Assembly (NCBI GenBank): GCA_947034885.2
Contig: OX344750.2
Span: 44,502,821 to 44,566,820 of the forward strand
From: Thuidium tamariscinum
Lineage: Eukaryota; Streptophyta; Bryopsida; Hypnales; Thuidiaceae
Direction of reading: 5' to 3'
Length of the DNA: 64,000 nucleotides
Of this stretch, positions 1 through 12,011 are shown piece by piece. The translations under genes were made by a program, and so were the position numbers. How positions within the stretch are numbered: position 1 is the stretch's first letter; each line of letters starts with the position of its first letter. The notes below the pieces were generated by a model that did not search any database, was not told the origin of the DNA, and worked only from the letters and a program-made list of their open reading frames with translations.

Positions 1-15
1 CGTAGTTCCTGCTAC

Positions 16-503
16 TAAGGTGGAAGCGCCCTGTTCCTAAAAGTGCCATCTACAGTGCACATACATTTCCGAAATCAGTCATGTTCACAGAATGTAGATG
101 GCACTTTCAGAAATAGACTTTGACTGTTAATAACTTTTGCATACGGTATCCAAATCCTACGTTCTTTGGTGCGTTGGAACATGCTTTCACTTGCCAACAA
201 GACTACATAAAAATTTGAACTAATTAATAGCAGGAACTAGGCTCAGTATGAATAAGTGGCGCTTTTGGGTGTACCTACCTTAATGTGTTCAAATTTTTAT
301 GTAGTCTTGTTGGCAAGTGAAAGCATGTTCCAACACACCAAAGATCGCAGGATTTGGATACCGTATGCAAAAGTTATTAACAGTCAAAGTCAGTTTCTGA
401 AAGCGCCATCTACAGTCTATGAACATGACTGATTTCGGAAATGTATGTGCACTGTAGATGGCGCTTTTAGGAACAGGGCGCTTTTGGGTGTACCCACCTT
501 ACT
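16..503. repeat. long inverted-repeat (foldback) element
   Basis: Left arm about 16-219 and right arm about 291-503 are near-perfect reverse complements, giving a hairpin with arms of about 205 bp and a loop of about 70 bp. Each arm holds a smaller inverted repeat built on GCGCCATCTACAGTGC. The outer ends read TAAGGTGG...AAGCGCCC on the left and GGGCGCTTTTGGGTGTACCC...CCTTA on the right. The loop (259-285) has a third copy of the right-end sequence, so one element may have inserted next to or inside another. There is no coding sequence. It resembles foldback or MITE-type non-autonomous DNA elements; the superfamily is not assigned because a clean target duplication is not visible. Confidence 0.85.
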
Positions 504-599
504 ACCAGTTTACAGTGCATTGTTACAGTGCGTTGTGAAAGGTATGCATGCCTGTACTATAAGGTATTGTAGGAGGCTTAGAAACCACTCATTTAAGAG

Positions 600-940
600 C
601 TGATTTGCCTTTTCCGTGTACAGTGCAAACACCCAAAACCGTCCGAATAAGGAATTCAGCATGGTTGGAGGCATCTTTTTCTAAAACTGATATTTTTCTA
701 GTATTAGCGAGAGAAAATCATGAATATTCAAGAAAAATTAAATTTTTCGGAATCAATATGTAATTTCTACAAATTTTCAAAGAGTTGTCTCCCTAGACCA
801 CTGGAACCGTCCTATAGGTGTACCCTAAACTAAACTCTGCTGAAATCAGTTGTCAATGAATGAAAATTATACATGTGTCTTCAAACTGCGTCAGCAAATT
901 AGAGTTAAACACTTGTCAAACACTTTAATGGATGCTCATG
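600..940 (+). repeat. dispersed repeat family A, copy 1
   Basis: This block aligns with 2031-2345 and more weakly with 27000-27235. Shared landmarks are AAGGAATTCAGCAT, TATTTTTCTAGTATT, AATCATGAATATTCAAG and GGAACCGTCCTATAGGTG. No ORF is conserved among the copies, and the element type is not recognised. The bases after it (940-1296) continue without a recognisable feature. Confidence 0.75.
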
Positions 941-1300
941 GACAGATTTAGTGACACTCTAGGGACCTGGAATAGGTACAGGGACGGAAATGGGTGTTTC
1001 TCCCTTATGTCTTTAGATGGAAACATTTTTAGTTTATTTTCCATTCAAGGAGAAATAGATGAGGAATGTAACACAAGTCATTTCATATTTTTTAAAGCAT
1101 TATTGAATGAGTTATGAATTTCCAAACAAAATCTGCCATGGGACCCTATTTGTGATCAGTAGGCCTTGAAAACCCATACATGTGCAGTTTCAAAAAAAAA
1201 TATGGCTTGATTCAAAAACTAGTAATACAACATGTGAAAAGCACTAGAAATGGTTTCTGAATGTGTCCCTTTCAAAAACTGAAATGAATTCTTCAATTAA

Positions 1301-2023
1301 CCCTTAAAGGACGGGCCTATGACCACTGGTTGGAAGCCCCCTTGCTGGTCACTCAATTTGATACCGTTCATAAATCAATCAAGTATGAAAATTTTAATTT
1401 TATTTTTCAGAGATGGAAGTACATGTCTTCTGCACTTCACAGAAATTTCAGATTTTTTTGAGGAAAATTGATTTTTATGAGATTTTTTGAAGAAAAAATG
1501 AAGAAAAAATCATAGAAAATAGAAAATTATTTCAAAAAATCTGAAAATTTCACAATGTGTGTAATTGCATAGGCAAACATCACGGTGTAAACTCAACTTC
1601 AATGTACACCTATTTATAGATTGCAGTGGACATTAAAAATGAAGCCAAAATTCAAATTGCAATAAAATATTCAATTTTACGAATTTTCCAAAATTCCAAT
1701 TGGAGTAGAAACTAGAAGAAAAGACCTTCATTTCATTAGTTGGGCTCAAACTCAAAAAATGTCATTTTCAAGGAGAAATTTTAGATTTTGTCAATTTCTC
1801 AAAATACACTAAAATGGCAAATTTTGCCATCCGTTTTCTCTAATTACTTCTCAACTACATGAAAACAAATAGTAGTTAGACTAAAAACTCAATTGGAGAC
1901 TCTTTACAATTCAAAGTGAAAGGTCATTAAAAAAAAGTGGATGAAAAAATTATTGTTCAGGTCCTTTGCTGCCCCCGCAAAGTCATCCGAACGCCAAAAA
2001 TTGGCGTCGGCGTCGCTTAAGGG
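1301..2023. mobile_element. TTAA-flanked non-autonomous DNA element, copy B1 (piggyBac-like)
   Basis: The element is bounded by TTAA at 1297-1300 and 2024-2027. It opens CCCTTAAAGGACGGGCC and closes GCGTCGCTTAAGGG, giving short imperfect terminal inverted repeats that begin CCCTTAA. It is 723 bp, AT-rich inside, and has no transposase. A longer relative lies at 19649-20465 and a 178-bp relative at 8752-8929. CCC ends plus an exact TTAA duplication are the hallmark of the piggyBac superfamily, so that assignment is inferred from the ends only. It sits between two copies of repeat family A. Confidence 0.75.
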
Positions 2024-2030
2024 TTAATCA

Positions 2031-2345
2031 TTACAGTGGAAACACCTAAAAACGTCCAAATAAGGAATTCAGCATAGTCGGAGGCAGCGTTTTCTAAAAA
2101 TGATATTTTTCTAGTATTCGCGAGGGAAAATCATGAATATTCAAGAAAGAAATTAAATTTTTTAGATACAGTATGTAATTTCTACAAATTTTCAAAGTGT
2201 TGGCTCCCTAAACCAGTGGAACCGTCCTATAGGTGCCCTCAAAATTGAACCCTACAAAAATCAGCACTTTGCCAACCAGATTTTCCTACGTGTCCTTCAA
2301 TTGTGTCAGCAAATTACAATGACACATGTGGCAAACACATTAAGG
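2031..2345 (+). repeat. dispersed repeat family A, copy 2
   Basis: The block aligns along its length with 600-940 and begins four bases after the TTAA of element B1. The two copies differ by scattered substitutions and small indels, so the duplication is not recent. Confidence 0.75.
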
Positions 2346-3772
2346 GAACTCTACTGATGCATTTGGGTGAATTTACAATCCACTGCAAAGAACAAGTGCG
2401 GGAATCAGTGTCTTTATTTTAGATTTTTTAACACTTGAAAGAAGGTAGTTCAACAACCATTTTTTATTTTGAATAATATCAGTAAATACTTGCCCACTTA
2501 GTTAGGATTGAAGCCATGTAACTCTAAAACCATCCATTCTAATAGTAAAAATCAAATTTCAGCATGCTTCAATATAATTTACAATTCATTTTCTCACAAC
2601 GAGCTATCCATTTCGGACCTTCCTACTAGGCAATAGTGTTTGTTTTTTTAATTTTAAGGGAATGTGGATTTGGGCTCCAAGTGAGAAGTAAGTGGTTGAG
2701 GTTAGGTGATACTCAAATTTACTTTTGGTGCAATATTTGGCTCCAAGTTAGGAATTAGGCTAAGTTGTATGGCTTCAAAACTAAAATCCAAAAAACATTT
2801 TTGCCAACTATAGCTCTTACATTGGTGTAAAATAGGGCAACCAAGTGGTGCAAAATGGGATGCACATAAATTACGAAAAATATGACTCACAAATTCATGC
2901 ACATGAACTACAACTCATTCATGTACTTGGGTTTCAAAGTCTAATATCTTCCTAATTTATGTGCATGAAGTTTTGAGTGGTTTGTGCAACAAAAATGCAA
3001 CCTCAAAGATTGCAATTGGTAGAAAAAGTTGAGTACAATTGAAAGCAAGAAAATTGTAGCTTCAAAGGAAGTGACAAAACTTGGTGATAGGATGAAGGTG
3101 CCCTTGTATATGTGGCTACAGTCTATACCTATATCTCCAACTTTGGTATATATTAGGCGATTGCAAATGTAAAGTTGTTGAATCAACATCTAGATAGGTG
3201 GCAACAAGTAGCAAATCTTGGTAGTCCTTGTTAAGGTAGTGGCTACTAGGGTGTGATTGAAAATTTATATCTGGCTTTTAAAATTTTTTTTCCTCCAAAT
3301 TTTTCTAAGAGCTTGGTGCAGAAGAACTTTTTTGGGTGCTTTTAGTTTGTTTATTGCTTAGGAAAAAAACCCTACTCGGCAAGTGCAAAAGCCTATATAG
3401 TTTATGAGCTTCCTACCATAGAGGTACCCATTCTTGACCAGGACCCATAGCCAGTAGCCAACATGTAGAGTGCAGCTATTTTCAACCCAAGTTTGGAGTG
3501 TGTTTATTCCTCTATTTCAAGGTTGCACCCCATAAGATCATGACACATGTCTCAAAGTAGTGAGTTCCCTATATTTCCTATCTCTCTACTTGGCAAAAAA
3601 TTCACTTGCTTCATACTACTCCTAATCTGCCTAAAAATTGCTTAAGTGATTGACTATGGGTACCTCTACCTTATATGAGCAAAGATATTTAGGAACAAAA
3701 TACATAGTTGTGCATAAATGTGAATTAAAAAACCTCACACTATTATGAACTTGAAAAAGAACATTATTATTC
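2346..3772. other. intergenic, no gene recognised
   Basis: AT-rich sequence with short degenerate internal echoes (for example ATGCACATAAATTA near 2861 and TTATGTGCATGAA near 2957 in opposite orientation). The short ORFs here have no recognisable domain. Confidence 0.5.
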
Positions 3773-4492
3773 GGTGATTGCAAGAAACACCTGTCCTATT
3801 TTGTGTCACACGGTGCATTCTGATTTGTTTTTTGGTCATAACTTTTGTGTTTTAGCTTCGATTGACTCAAGATTTGTAGGGAAGGTACTCATAACTATCA
3901 TAAAGCTTCCATAATTTTTTCATAATTTTCAAAAATAGTTTTCTATCCAAAAATAGACCCCAATTGGATGTCACACTTGGCAGTTTAGGGGTTTTCAATA
4001 CCTGAGCTATACCTTTTTTTTAATGATTTTGACATGAAATGTGGATGAGATGGTCTTCTAATAGACTTCTATCTTTCTAGGGAAGGATTTTTTTTTAAAG
4101 TTAATTTTGTGAGGTGTGGAGGTCTACAAAGTGAGCTCCCTTTTGCTTGTATTTTGAAACATATAAAATATTATTTTGGTGGATTTTTTTGTGAATGACC
4201 ATCTCCATAAAGTTGTTGAAAATGTCCACCTTTTATTTTTTGAAAATATCTATTTCTACTATTTTTCCCTAATTAAAACATGAAGGTATGTATTTTCTAG
4301 AGGTTTGGCACTTTTCAAGTTCTCCTACTTAGAGAATTTTTCTATCCATTTCCTTTTGTGGAAACCTTCATCTAACAGGTATATACACTATCCATTTTTT
4401 TTAAAAATTTAAAATTAATTTTCTAATTTTAAAGTACTCCCTAAAAAATCAGCCAAACGCAACAAATAGGACAGGTGTTTCTTGCAATCACC
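3773..4492. mobile_element. DNA transposon-like element C1 with perfect 29-bp terminal inverted repeats
   Basis: The left end begins GGTGATTGCAAGAAACACC and the right end is its exact reverse complement over 29 bp. The element is 720 bp and non-coding, and ends 119 bp beyond the P450 stop codon. A second copy of almost the same length is at 60113-60840. I could not fix a target-site duplication, so the superfamily is open. The perfect repeats argue for fairly recent mobility or active end conservation. Confidence 0.8.
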
Positions 4493-4611
4493 CTATTACA
4501 TAACTAAAAAATGATATTTATTGCATATATATGTAAAAAGTATTGAACTTACAATACAAACAAATTACAAATGATAACCTTTCTATACATCATTCTTTCA
4601 AAGAAATTAGT

Positions 4612-7513
4612 TTAAAGAATGGATAAGCGACATTTTGGAATGGCAATCAAAGGGTGAGCTAGTACATGCCTAATACCTTCACCTTGTGACATATCTAAAT
4701 CCATAGGTTGCAAACCATTAGGAAGGGACCAATCAAAAGATTGCAGAAAATTTGCAACCATGATGTGAACCATAGTTGAAGCTAGCATGATGCCCGGACA
4801 TTGTCTCCGCCCAGCTCCAAATGGTAGCAACTCGAAATTTTGGCCTTCAAAGTGCACATGAGCATGAGGCATCCCATCTAAAAATCTTTCAGGCTTGAAA
4901 GTCAAAGGATCCTCCCATATTCTTGGATCTTGAGCAATTGCAGCAACATTTACAAAAACTAGTGTTTTTGGTGGTATGTCATATCCCAAAACCTTGCAAG
5001 GTTTTTCACTTGCATGAGGAATTAACATTGGGAGAACCGGGTGAAGACGGAAGTTTTCTTTGATGATGGCTTGCAAATACTTGAGATTAGGAATGTCCAC
5101 ATCTTCGACTCTTCAAGACTTGCCTACAACAGTATCAAGCTCTTCTTGCACCTTCTTCATGACAATGGGATTGCGAATGCATTCCGCAATTGCCCATTCT
5201 ATAGTGTCAGTTGTTGTACCTATACTTCCTGTAATAGCATTCTAGTTTTCAAAAGAGAAAAAAAGTTAGATGTGCATTTACTTACTTAAACCTATTTACA
5301 AAATGAACTTGAAGACTTGAGATCAACAATATAACTTTAAAAAAAATTTAGACAAGAAAATAGGAGCTTCAATGTATTTGAAATTTTTATGTATAAATTT
5401 CACCACATAATCTTCAATATACAAATCATCACTTTTAGAATGAAATAACCTTCAAAATAGTCCCCTTGTGACTATCTTTCACTTCGTTCACTTGAAAAAT
5501 TAAAATGGTGAAGTCTTTGAAATACAATAAAATTAAATATATAAGTTTTTGATAGCCTCTACTTTATGAAGAGGAATTATTCTCTTACCCACAATGTACT
5601 CTTGACGTTGTCATTGGTGATGCCAAATTGCAATGTTTCATCCTCAATTTGATCTAGAAAGACATCTACCATATCTTTGACAAAAATTGAACCACTTTTC
5701 TGTTGCACTACATGCTCAGATATTATTGGCGACATGAAAGCATCCATTCTCTTTCTCAGCTCTTGAAATTGTCTTTCAAGTCCAAAAATGTCCATCCACT
5801 TGAACACAGGGATAAAGTCTCCTGGGTTTATAATCAATGCATACTTGGTGATGTCTATCAAAATCTTTCTAAAATTGCTCACTTCTTCAAGTTCTTGTTC
5901 ATCATGTTTCTCATCAAAAGACATTGCCATAAAACGCCTTTTGAGAATCACGCGTGACATGATGTTAGTTACAGCCACTTCAATGTGGCTCCTCACAGGC
6001 ACCACTGTGATACCATCTTGGGGAATCACACTCATGACATGAGCAATTTCTTCCCTCCGCACATTTGTTGCTAGTTGAAGTTGTTTATTGGTGCTTAGTT
6101 GCATGTGAAGTATTTTCTTCAAGTGCAACCTTGTAGGTGAGTCCGATGCCAAGGCTACATCTAATATCAAATACAATCACAATTTTTAGAAAGATGAATT
6201 TTAAACTACAAAAGTTGAACTAAACTAAAAACCACTAAAATGAAATGACTTTCAATTTAGTTTAGAAAATGAAAGACTTTCAAATGCCTAGAGCTTTGAA
6301 AAATAGAAGTGTTTTAGTGTTTGGAGATGTGAATCAAACAATTGAAATGGTAGTAAGGTAACTACACTTATGACCCATTATCAACAAACAACAGTGCCCC
6401 AAATGTGACAATTGAAATTGGATCCAAAAACATAAAAGAAAAACTGGATATTGATTATTCAGGATGTACACTATCAAATTCTAATAGTCTATGAAAGCCT
6501 ATTCTTGTTTTTTTAGTAGATCTAGAGGCATTATCTAAGAAATTTATGACTTATTCACACATTAATTGTATAAAACGAGTTGAAGTGTATTAGAGTCCTC
6601 CTATAGTTGCTAATGAGATCTCATATCTTAATTCATATTTAGTAATACAAACTATCACTAGAAGGAGCTTATGTTCTCTTGAATTTGACAAATGGGTTCT
6701 TTCTAGTCTTTGCTTGGTTTTCATTAGTATCAATCCATCATAAAAGCACATACCTCAATTAACCTAAACTCTACCATTCTACTATTGAGCATTCTAGATA
6801 CTCAAGCTTCTATCTCTTCCATATATGAAAATAAAATGCAATGATCTAAAAAACCATCTTCATAACCTCAACCAAACTCCATTTGTACAAATGCCAATTA
6901 CTCATGGGGTAAGGAGAGGCATGTAATCTTTCGAAACTTTGGGTCTGTTTAGCATTACGAGTTTTTACTTATAACTTGTTCATGGAAGATAAATCTAACA
7001 ACATGAAAATGGAGTCTTGTTATGGAAACAACACTCAGTCATGACTACCTTGGTTTGCGTGTTATTTCTCATAAATTATGGAATATGTATTTTCATGTTA
7101 CATTCAGCATCCTCATAGAGGAATTCGAATCTAAGTTAGTTTCCAAGGAGAGGAAGAGGACGCAACTAATTACCTCCAGAAACAATCACATCGGAGAAAG
7201 AAGTTGCAATTCGGTTTGCAAAATTGGGGCCTTGAGTCTTGAGAATCTCCTCCGCCGCCGCAGGCGAGGTAGCCACCACAGCCAGCTTTGGCCCCAACCA
7301 CACGGACATGAGCGGGCCATAAGTCTCGGCCAGTTTGGCAAAATCCTGTGCTGGGAATTTGCTCAGCAAGTGCAAGGAACCGACGATGGGGAGAGCCCGC
7401 GGGCCTGGTGGCAAGTTCTTGTATTTGCTGCTGGTGAGCAACTTGGCAAGCAGCAGAACGAGAAGCACCACGGCACTCACAACCTGCGCAGACAGCGCCA
7501 TCGACACGTACAT
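4612..7513 (-). CDS. cytochrome P450 (CYP71-clan-like), three exons, one in-frame stop; probable recent pseudogene
   Basis: Exons are 7513-7174, 6160-5589 and 5241-4612. Junctions are GGAG|GTAATT..TAG|ATGTAG and TGG|GTAAGA..TAG|AATGCT, and together they keep one frame of 513 codons, normal for a plant microsomal P450. Visible parts: N-terminal membrane anchor (about residues 8-25), PPGP hinge (35-38), K-helix ExxR (E366-R369), PERF (421-424) and the heme loop [10 protein letters not shown] (445-454) with Cys452 as iron ligand. It would be an ER-anchored NADPH-dependent monooxygenase; the substrate is unknown. Two oddities: codon 347 is TGA (5115-5113), in a place where CGA would restore Arg, and the I-helix oxygen-activation motif reads GSIGTT, lacking the usual acidic residue of AGxD/ETT. 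Both suggest loss of function. A sequencing error could explain the stop but not the I-helix change. No other gene is within 4.4 kb. Confidence 0.85.
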
Positions 7514-8747
7514 TCACGTGATTGCGCACAGGAACTAACTTAGCTTGATTTGAGCAAACATTTGGAGACTCATTGAACTTCTACCCACACAATCATTCGT
7601 GTGGTTGCGCATACGTACATGCGATCTTGTTTGAGCAAAAAAATTGAGCAAATTTTAACTGATATGTACACTGTACGCATTCTGCGGGGCATAGTAAACT
7701 GCTTTGAGACTAAACTGACATCTTCACATTCCTTTGGTTGCTCAGAATATCAAAATTTTGAGGCCAAACTGATATCCATACTCTAAAGGCAGAGCCTACA
7801 GGTCTACTAATGTATAATCAGGTGGTTTGGGAAGCAGAGCCTGAGAGAGAGAGGCATGATGATATTACAGTCCAAGCTCCAGAAGCCTGCATCGCCATTG
7901 TCGCCGTGGCCGAGTCGAGAAGGTGGAAGCTCTCAGCTTTGCTCACAATTCCACTCGTGCAAGTATGTCAACACGTGAGGCTGATCGAGGAAGTAAACTT
8001 CTCAGGATTCCTAGGTGCCACAGGACTCATCTACTCACTCTCGCTCAAACTGGTCTCCAAGTGCACGTTGCTGCTCAAGCAGTGAGAGACAGACAATATG
8101 TGAATGGCCCTGCCGACCAGTTGGCTCACCATCATATAGCGAGGGAGCACGAATAGTCGTAGTGGCAGGTTGACATTCAATTGAAATTGACAAGAAAAAT
8201 AAGGATCAGATTCCACAACATGATCTTTTGAACTTGACTCCTATCATTATTTATTTTATTTTAATATAAATTATTTTGGACAAATGAAATGGAATTTCAT
8301 TGCAAGGGGCAAAGTGGCCTTTACTTTTGAATCGTACCTTGCTGCGCGCGGGGATTCTGACCCATGGAGTAGAATGGGAGGGATTCTTTGGAACCTTAGT
8401 GTTCTACTACTGTAGCCACATTCAGCCCATTCAGGAGTTTGCATCTGTATTATTACATGTGCACCGTGCAACAACCATGAGCCAATGAGCAAGAGAAGGT
8501 GTTGTTGCCTTCATGGTAAGGAACTAGAGCAGAAGTTGATGTAGGAGGACCAAAGTAAATTTTGTACGAGTGGGGTTGTAGTATCACTGAGTGGTATTTC
8601 TTTGTAAGAATATGATTGGGTGAATGAAAAAAAGTAAAGTACATAGGTACACCCACAATCAACACTACCTAAAAATGCAATGCCTGCATTTTGACATGTG
8701 CCTAAAAATCCCTTGAATGTATTGATGACACAAGATGCACTTGAGTC
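7514..8747. other. upstream region of the P450, no gene recognised
   Basis: Mixed composition, with a more GC-rich patch at about 7830-8160 containing short overlapping ORFs on both strands and no recognisable domain. The P450 promoter should lie at its left edge, but I see no site I would name. Confidence 0.4.
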
Positions 8748-8751
8748 TTAA

Positions 8752-8929
8752 CCCTTGAAGGACGGACCGGCGGCCACGGAAACCATGCATTTTGATACCA
8801 TGTGACATCACCTACTTTGAAAAAGCCAAATATATGTATTGGAAGTCAAAGTACTATAGAAAATCTTTCCTTTCCACCCCCAATACTGAGGATGAAAAGT
8901 CGCCAAATGTCATCGGCGTCATTCAAGGG
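8752..8929. mobile_element. 178-bp TTAA-flanked miniature element, copy B-mini
   Basis: TTAA at 8748-8751 and 8930-8933 brackets an element opening CCCTTGAAGGACGGACCG and closing CGGCGTCATTCAAGGG. Its ends match those of B1 and of the element at 19649, while the middle is mostly gone, so it is an internally deleted relative. Confidence 0.75.
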
Positions 8930-8933
8930 TTAA

Positions 8934-10589
8934 GAGAGAAAAAATACCATAAAAAGTTCACTTGGAACTTTAAAGTGCATTTACAACATGAAAACTTTAT
9001 AAAATGAAATATTGCATGCATCTATGAAATCTATATGAAATATTCTTTACACTCATTGTTGATTAAACATGTATCTTACGTTGTTCCTATGTTATGTTCT
9101 TAGAGAATGTACCGTACATTTAATTTGGACAAAAATCTAGGTGGTTGTATTTTTAATAACTCTGGAAGGTTTCACTATGTTTTCACCAAAAATGCTCCAA
9201 AACTACCATTTCTAGTACATGTACCAAATTTTAGGAAAAATAACTTTTTAGATACATATAACTATAAGAACTTGTAGTAAGATGGTTTAAGACGATGTGA
9301 TAAAATTTCAGAAATTTCTACCATGTGGAGTGCAAGATATTAGTGTTTGAATTGACTCAAATACTTTTTTTTGGCTTTCCAAAAAATTAAATAGTTGTAG
9401 TTTAGAAGGTCATGTTTGTATAAAAAAATGTCCAAAATAGTAATCACTCTTTGAGTGAATTTTTCAAGAAATAGTGCTAGTATGTGAGCATGAAATTGTA
9501 AGTATGTGAGCCTTGAGCATATATACAAGTATATATACTACAACTATTGAAGGTGCTTATAATAAAAACACCTATAATATAGGTATATATAATATAAATA
9601 TACTAAAGTAATAAATTTTTTTTTTAAGAAAGACATTGTATCATAGGTGTATAATATAGTCTTCTAGGCTCACAATCTTGGGCTCACATATTAGCAACCC
9701 TCATTTTTTAAGGTAAGTTGGCTATATGCTTGAAAATTTTCAAATCACTTAGAAATTTACAACATATAGGAAAAAATAGTATATGAAAAAAAAATAGAGA
9801 ATGATTGAAAACACTAAATTATTAAGAATTTGGTTCTAGAATTGAAAAATGTCTATCCCAATGGTTTTAATGTTGTAATAAATTTCTTTATTTTCAAAAA
9901 TATTGAAAATTAAGTTAAATAAATCATAAATGATTTCAAAGTTTGTTTTAGTGTAGAGATTCCTTGACCACATGCAAACTAAGACTCCTCGTAAATTTCA
10001 TTTCATTAACCAAATTGGAATGATTTAAAACTTTCCATGTACATAGAAATCTAAAAAATCAATTTCAAATTTATATTTATTAAAAAATTGATGCTTCTAA
10101 ATTTTTTGACTTGCCCGGGCTACTTAGAGATCAATGATAATTACATGTCAAAAAAGGAGAAAATTAAGACTATTTCCAAATAAAATTTTCAAAATTCTAA
10201 AGACACTCCTAATTTAACCTTCTTTGTTGATTCCAAACCAATGAAGCGTAGAGCCCTAAAACACAAGGATGCCCTTTTCTATTAACATTTTGTCTAAACT
10301 ACCTCTACATTTTCAAGCCTTCTAACTTTTGATGAAGGCATCCAATTTGAAAAAATTATATTCTTACAAATTTTATTGAAGTGTGCATCCATGGTAAAAT
10401 TTCACTTTCATCCATTCAAAAATGACTTTGTAAGAACTTTCCTAAGCCTTTTAAAAAGTCTAACTATAGTTGGAGTTAAATTGGTTGAAGGAATGAATAT
10501 TTGGGTGACATTTGTATATTTCTTTATGAAATTTTGGGTATATTGAATTACAAATGTCTCTAAAATATTGTTTATTTCAACATAACTTT
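8934..10589. other. AT-rich intergenic; contains a remnant of a TTAA element (about 9150-9365)
   Basis: 9150-9365 matches the reverse complement of 40440-40662, the right end of another TTAA element; shared words include CTATGTTTTCACCAAAAATG and AATTTCAGAAATTT. The rest has no gene, repeat boundary or RNA I can support. Confidence 0.55.
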
Positions 10590-10597
10590 CTACTACA

Positions 10598-10786
10598 CAC
10601 TACAAGAGAAAGGGGTGTTTTAAGTAGTGTCCTAGACATCACGTCTTTTAAGTAAGGTTTTAAGTAAAATTTTACTAAAAAGACTATCTTTTTAGTAAAA
10701 TTTTACTTAAAACCTTACTTAAAAGACATTACTTAAAAGACGTGATGTCTAGGACACTACTTAAAACACCCCTTTCTCTTGTAGTG
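10598..10786. mobile_element. 189-bp palindromic CACTA-like MITE with ACA target duplication
   Basis: It begins CACTACAAGAGAAAGGGG and ends with the reverse complement, flanked by ACA at 10595-10597 and 10787-10789. CACTA (EnSpm) elements have CACTA ends and make 3-bp duplications. Almost the whole element folds on itself; the right arm has an extra direct duplication around ACTTAAAAGAC. No coding capacity. It could yield a long hairpin RNA if transcribed. Confidence 0.9.
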
Positions 10787-10889
10787 ACACTAAAAAGTCT
10801 ATTTAGTATTGGATTACATTTAGTGTAATTACCCCCCTACTCCACACAACACTAAATCTCAATTTTGAAGGAATTAGTGTAGTGTTAAA

Positions 10890-11190
10890 CATAAGAGGAT
10901 TTTTGGGCCCATTTTCAGACAATTCCCTAAAACTGTTCCCATTGCTGCAGACTAGCTCCCTGTTGGTCTGAATTTTTGAATTTTGAAAAAAGAAATTAAA
11001 AAAAAATTTCCAAAAAAATTCAGAATGTATCAAAAAGAAAGAAAATGATTTTTTTTAAATTTCACAATTTAAATAAATAAATAATTAATATTTTCTGACG
11101 TGGTAGTCACTCAACCACATCAACATAGCGTTCCCAATGTTCCTATAGCGTTCCTAGCATTTAGAAACTTCTGTTCTAACACTAAATGTA
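10890..11190 (+). repeat. dispersed repeat D, copy 1
   Basis: It starts CATAAGAGGATTTTTGGGCC and runs parallel to 51393-51752: both share CCCATTGCTGCAGAC, GGTCTGAATTTTTGAATTT and a TTTTCTGACGTGG block before the end. The 3' terminal repeat seen in copy 2 is degenerate or missing here. It lies inside element E. Confidence 0.7.
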
Positions 11191-11337
11191 AACCTCTTCA
11201 GATTTCAGATTTACCATAGAGTACTTTTAGTGTTAGAAATGAGATTTAATGTTACTTTCTTTGGTAGGCTTAATGATATTTAGTGTCATGGTTTGTAAAT
11301 AGTGTTGCTAACACTAAATATACTATTTAGTGTAGTG

Positions 11338-12011
11338 ATAAAAGCTTAATGTCCTTCAGGGATTCAAGTATCTTTTTTTTTATAGTAAATTAGTAATTGA
11401 TGCATCAAAAAATGTGGTAGGAAAATTTGTAAGTGATAGGTTCATCACGAGTTAGTAAAACTAACTTTCACACTATAGCTAAGATATAATAAAGTTTTGT
11501 ATTATATTGTATAATTTTGAAATTGTCTGGTACATTTTATAATTGATGCACGTGTTGATGCATAAATTTTTTGCCCCTAAACCCTGAACAACTCGCAACA
11601 ATTTGAGCTTCTTTTCAAAAGAATTGAAAAAACATGATATACAAATTACAAAATACATAGGTTTGACTCCAAAAAATTAAAATGTGGCATATCATTTATT
11701 TATGATATAATTAAAATAAAGGGAGAAAAATTAAAGATTGACCCAAACAGTGATCTCAAAATAGGTTCAGGGTCTTTAGCCAAATGTTCATTTTTGGAAG
11801 ATTTTTTTGAACTTACACTGAGGATATGAAGAAATTATGTAGCAATTGAACGAAATTTAGCTAGTTTTGAAATTAAAGATTGACCCAAATCCATGAATTA
11901 CATTAATTACAAGTCACAATTGGAAAACAATTTATATTATTAGAAATCTCATTAATAGATTCTTCTACATTAGGGGGATTAGCACTCCCTAGCACAAACA
12001 AATTTCTAATT
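11338..12011. other. AT-rich intergenic, nothing recognised
   Basis: Downstream flank of the ubinuclein gene. No repeat boundary or coding signal is seen. Confidence 0.4.

Larger units (their letters stand above)
10590..11337. mobile_element. degenerate CACTA-like element E carrying two younger insertions
   Basis: The left terminus (TACTACA, interrupted at 10598, resuming CTAAAAAGTCTATTTAGT after 10789) is matched by the right terminus ...ACTATTTAGTGTAGTG ending at 11337, which is TIR-like with a CACTACACTAAA core. Inside are the palindromic element at 10598-10786 and repeat D from 10890. There is no transposase. The assignment rests on the CACTA end signature and nesting; a 3-bp duplication is not clear at the outer ends. 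Confidence 0.5.
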
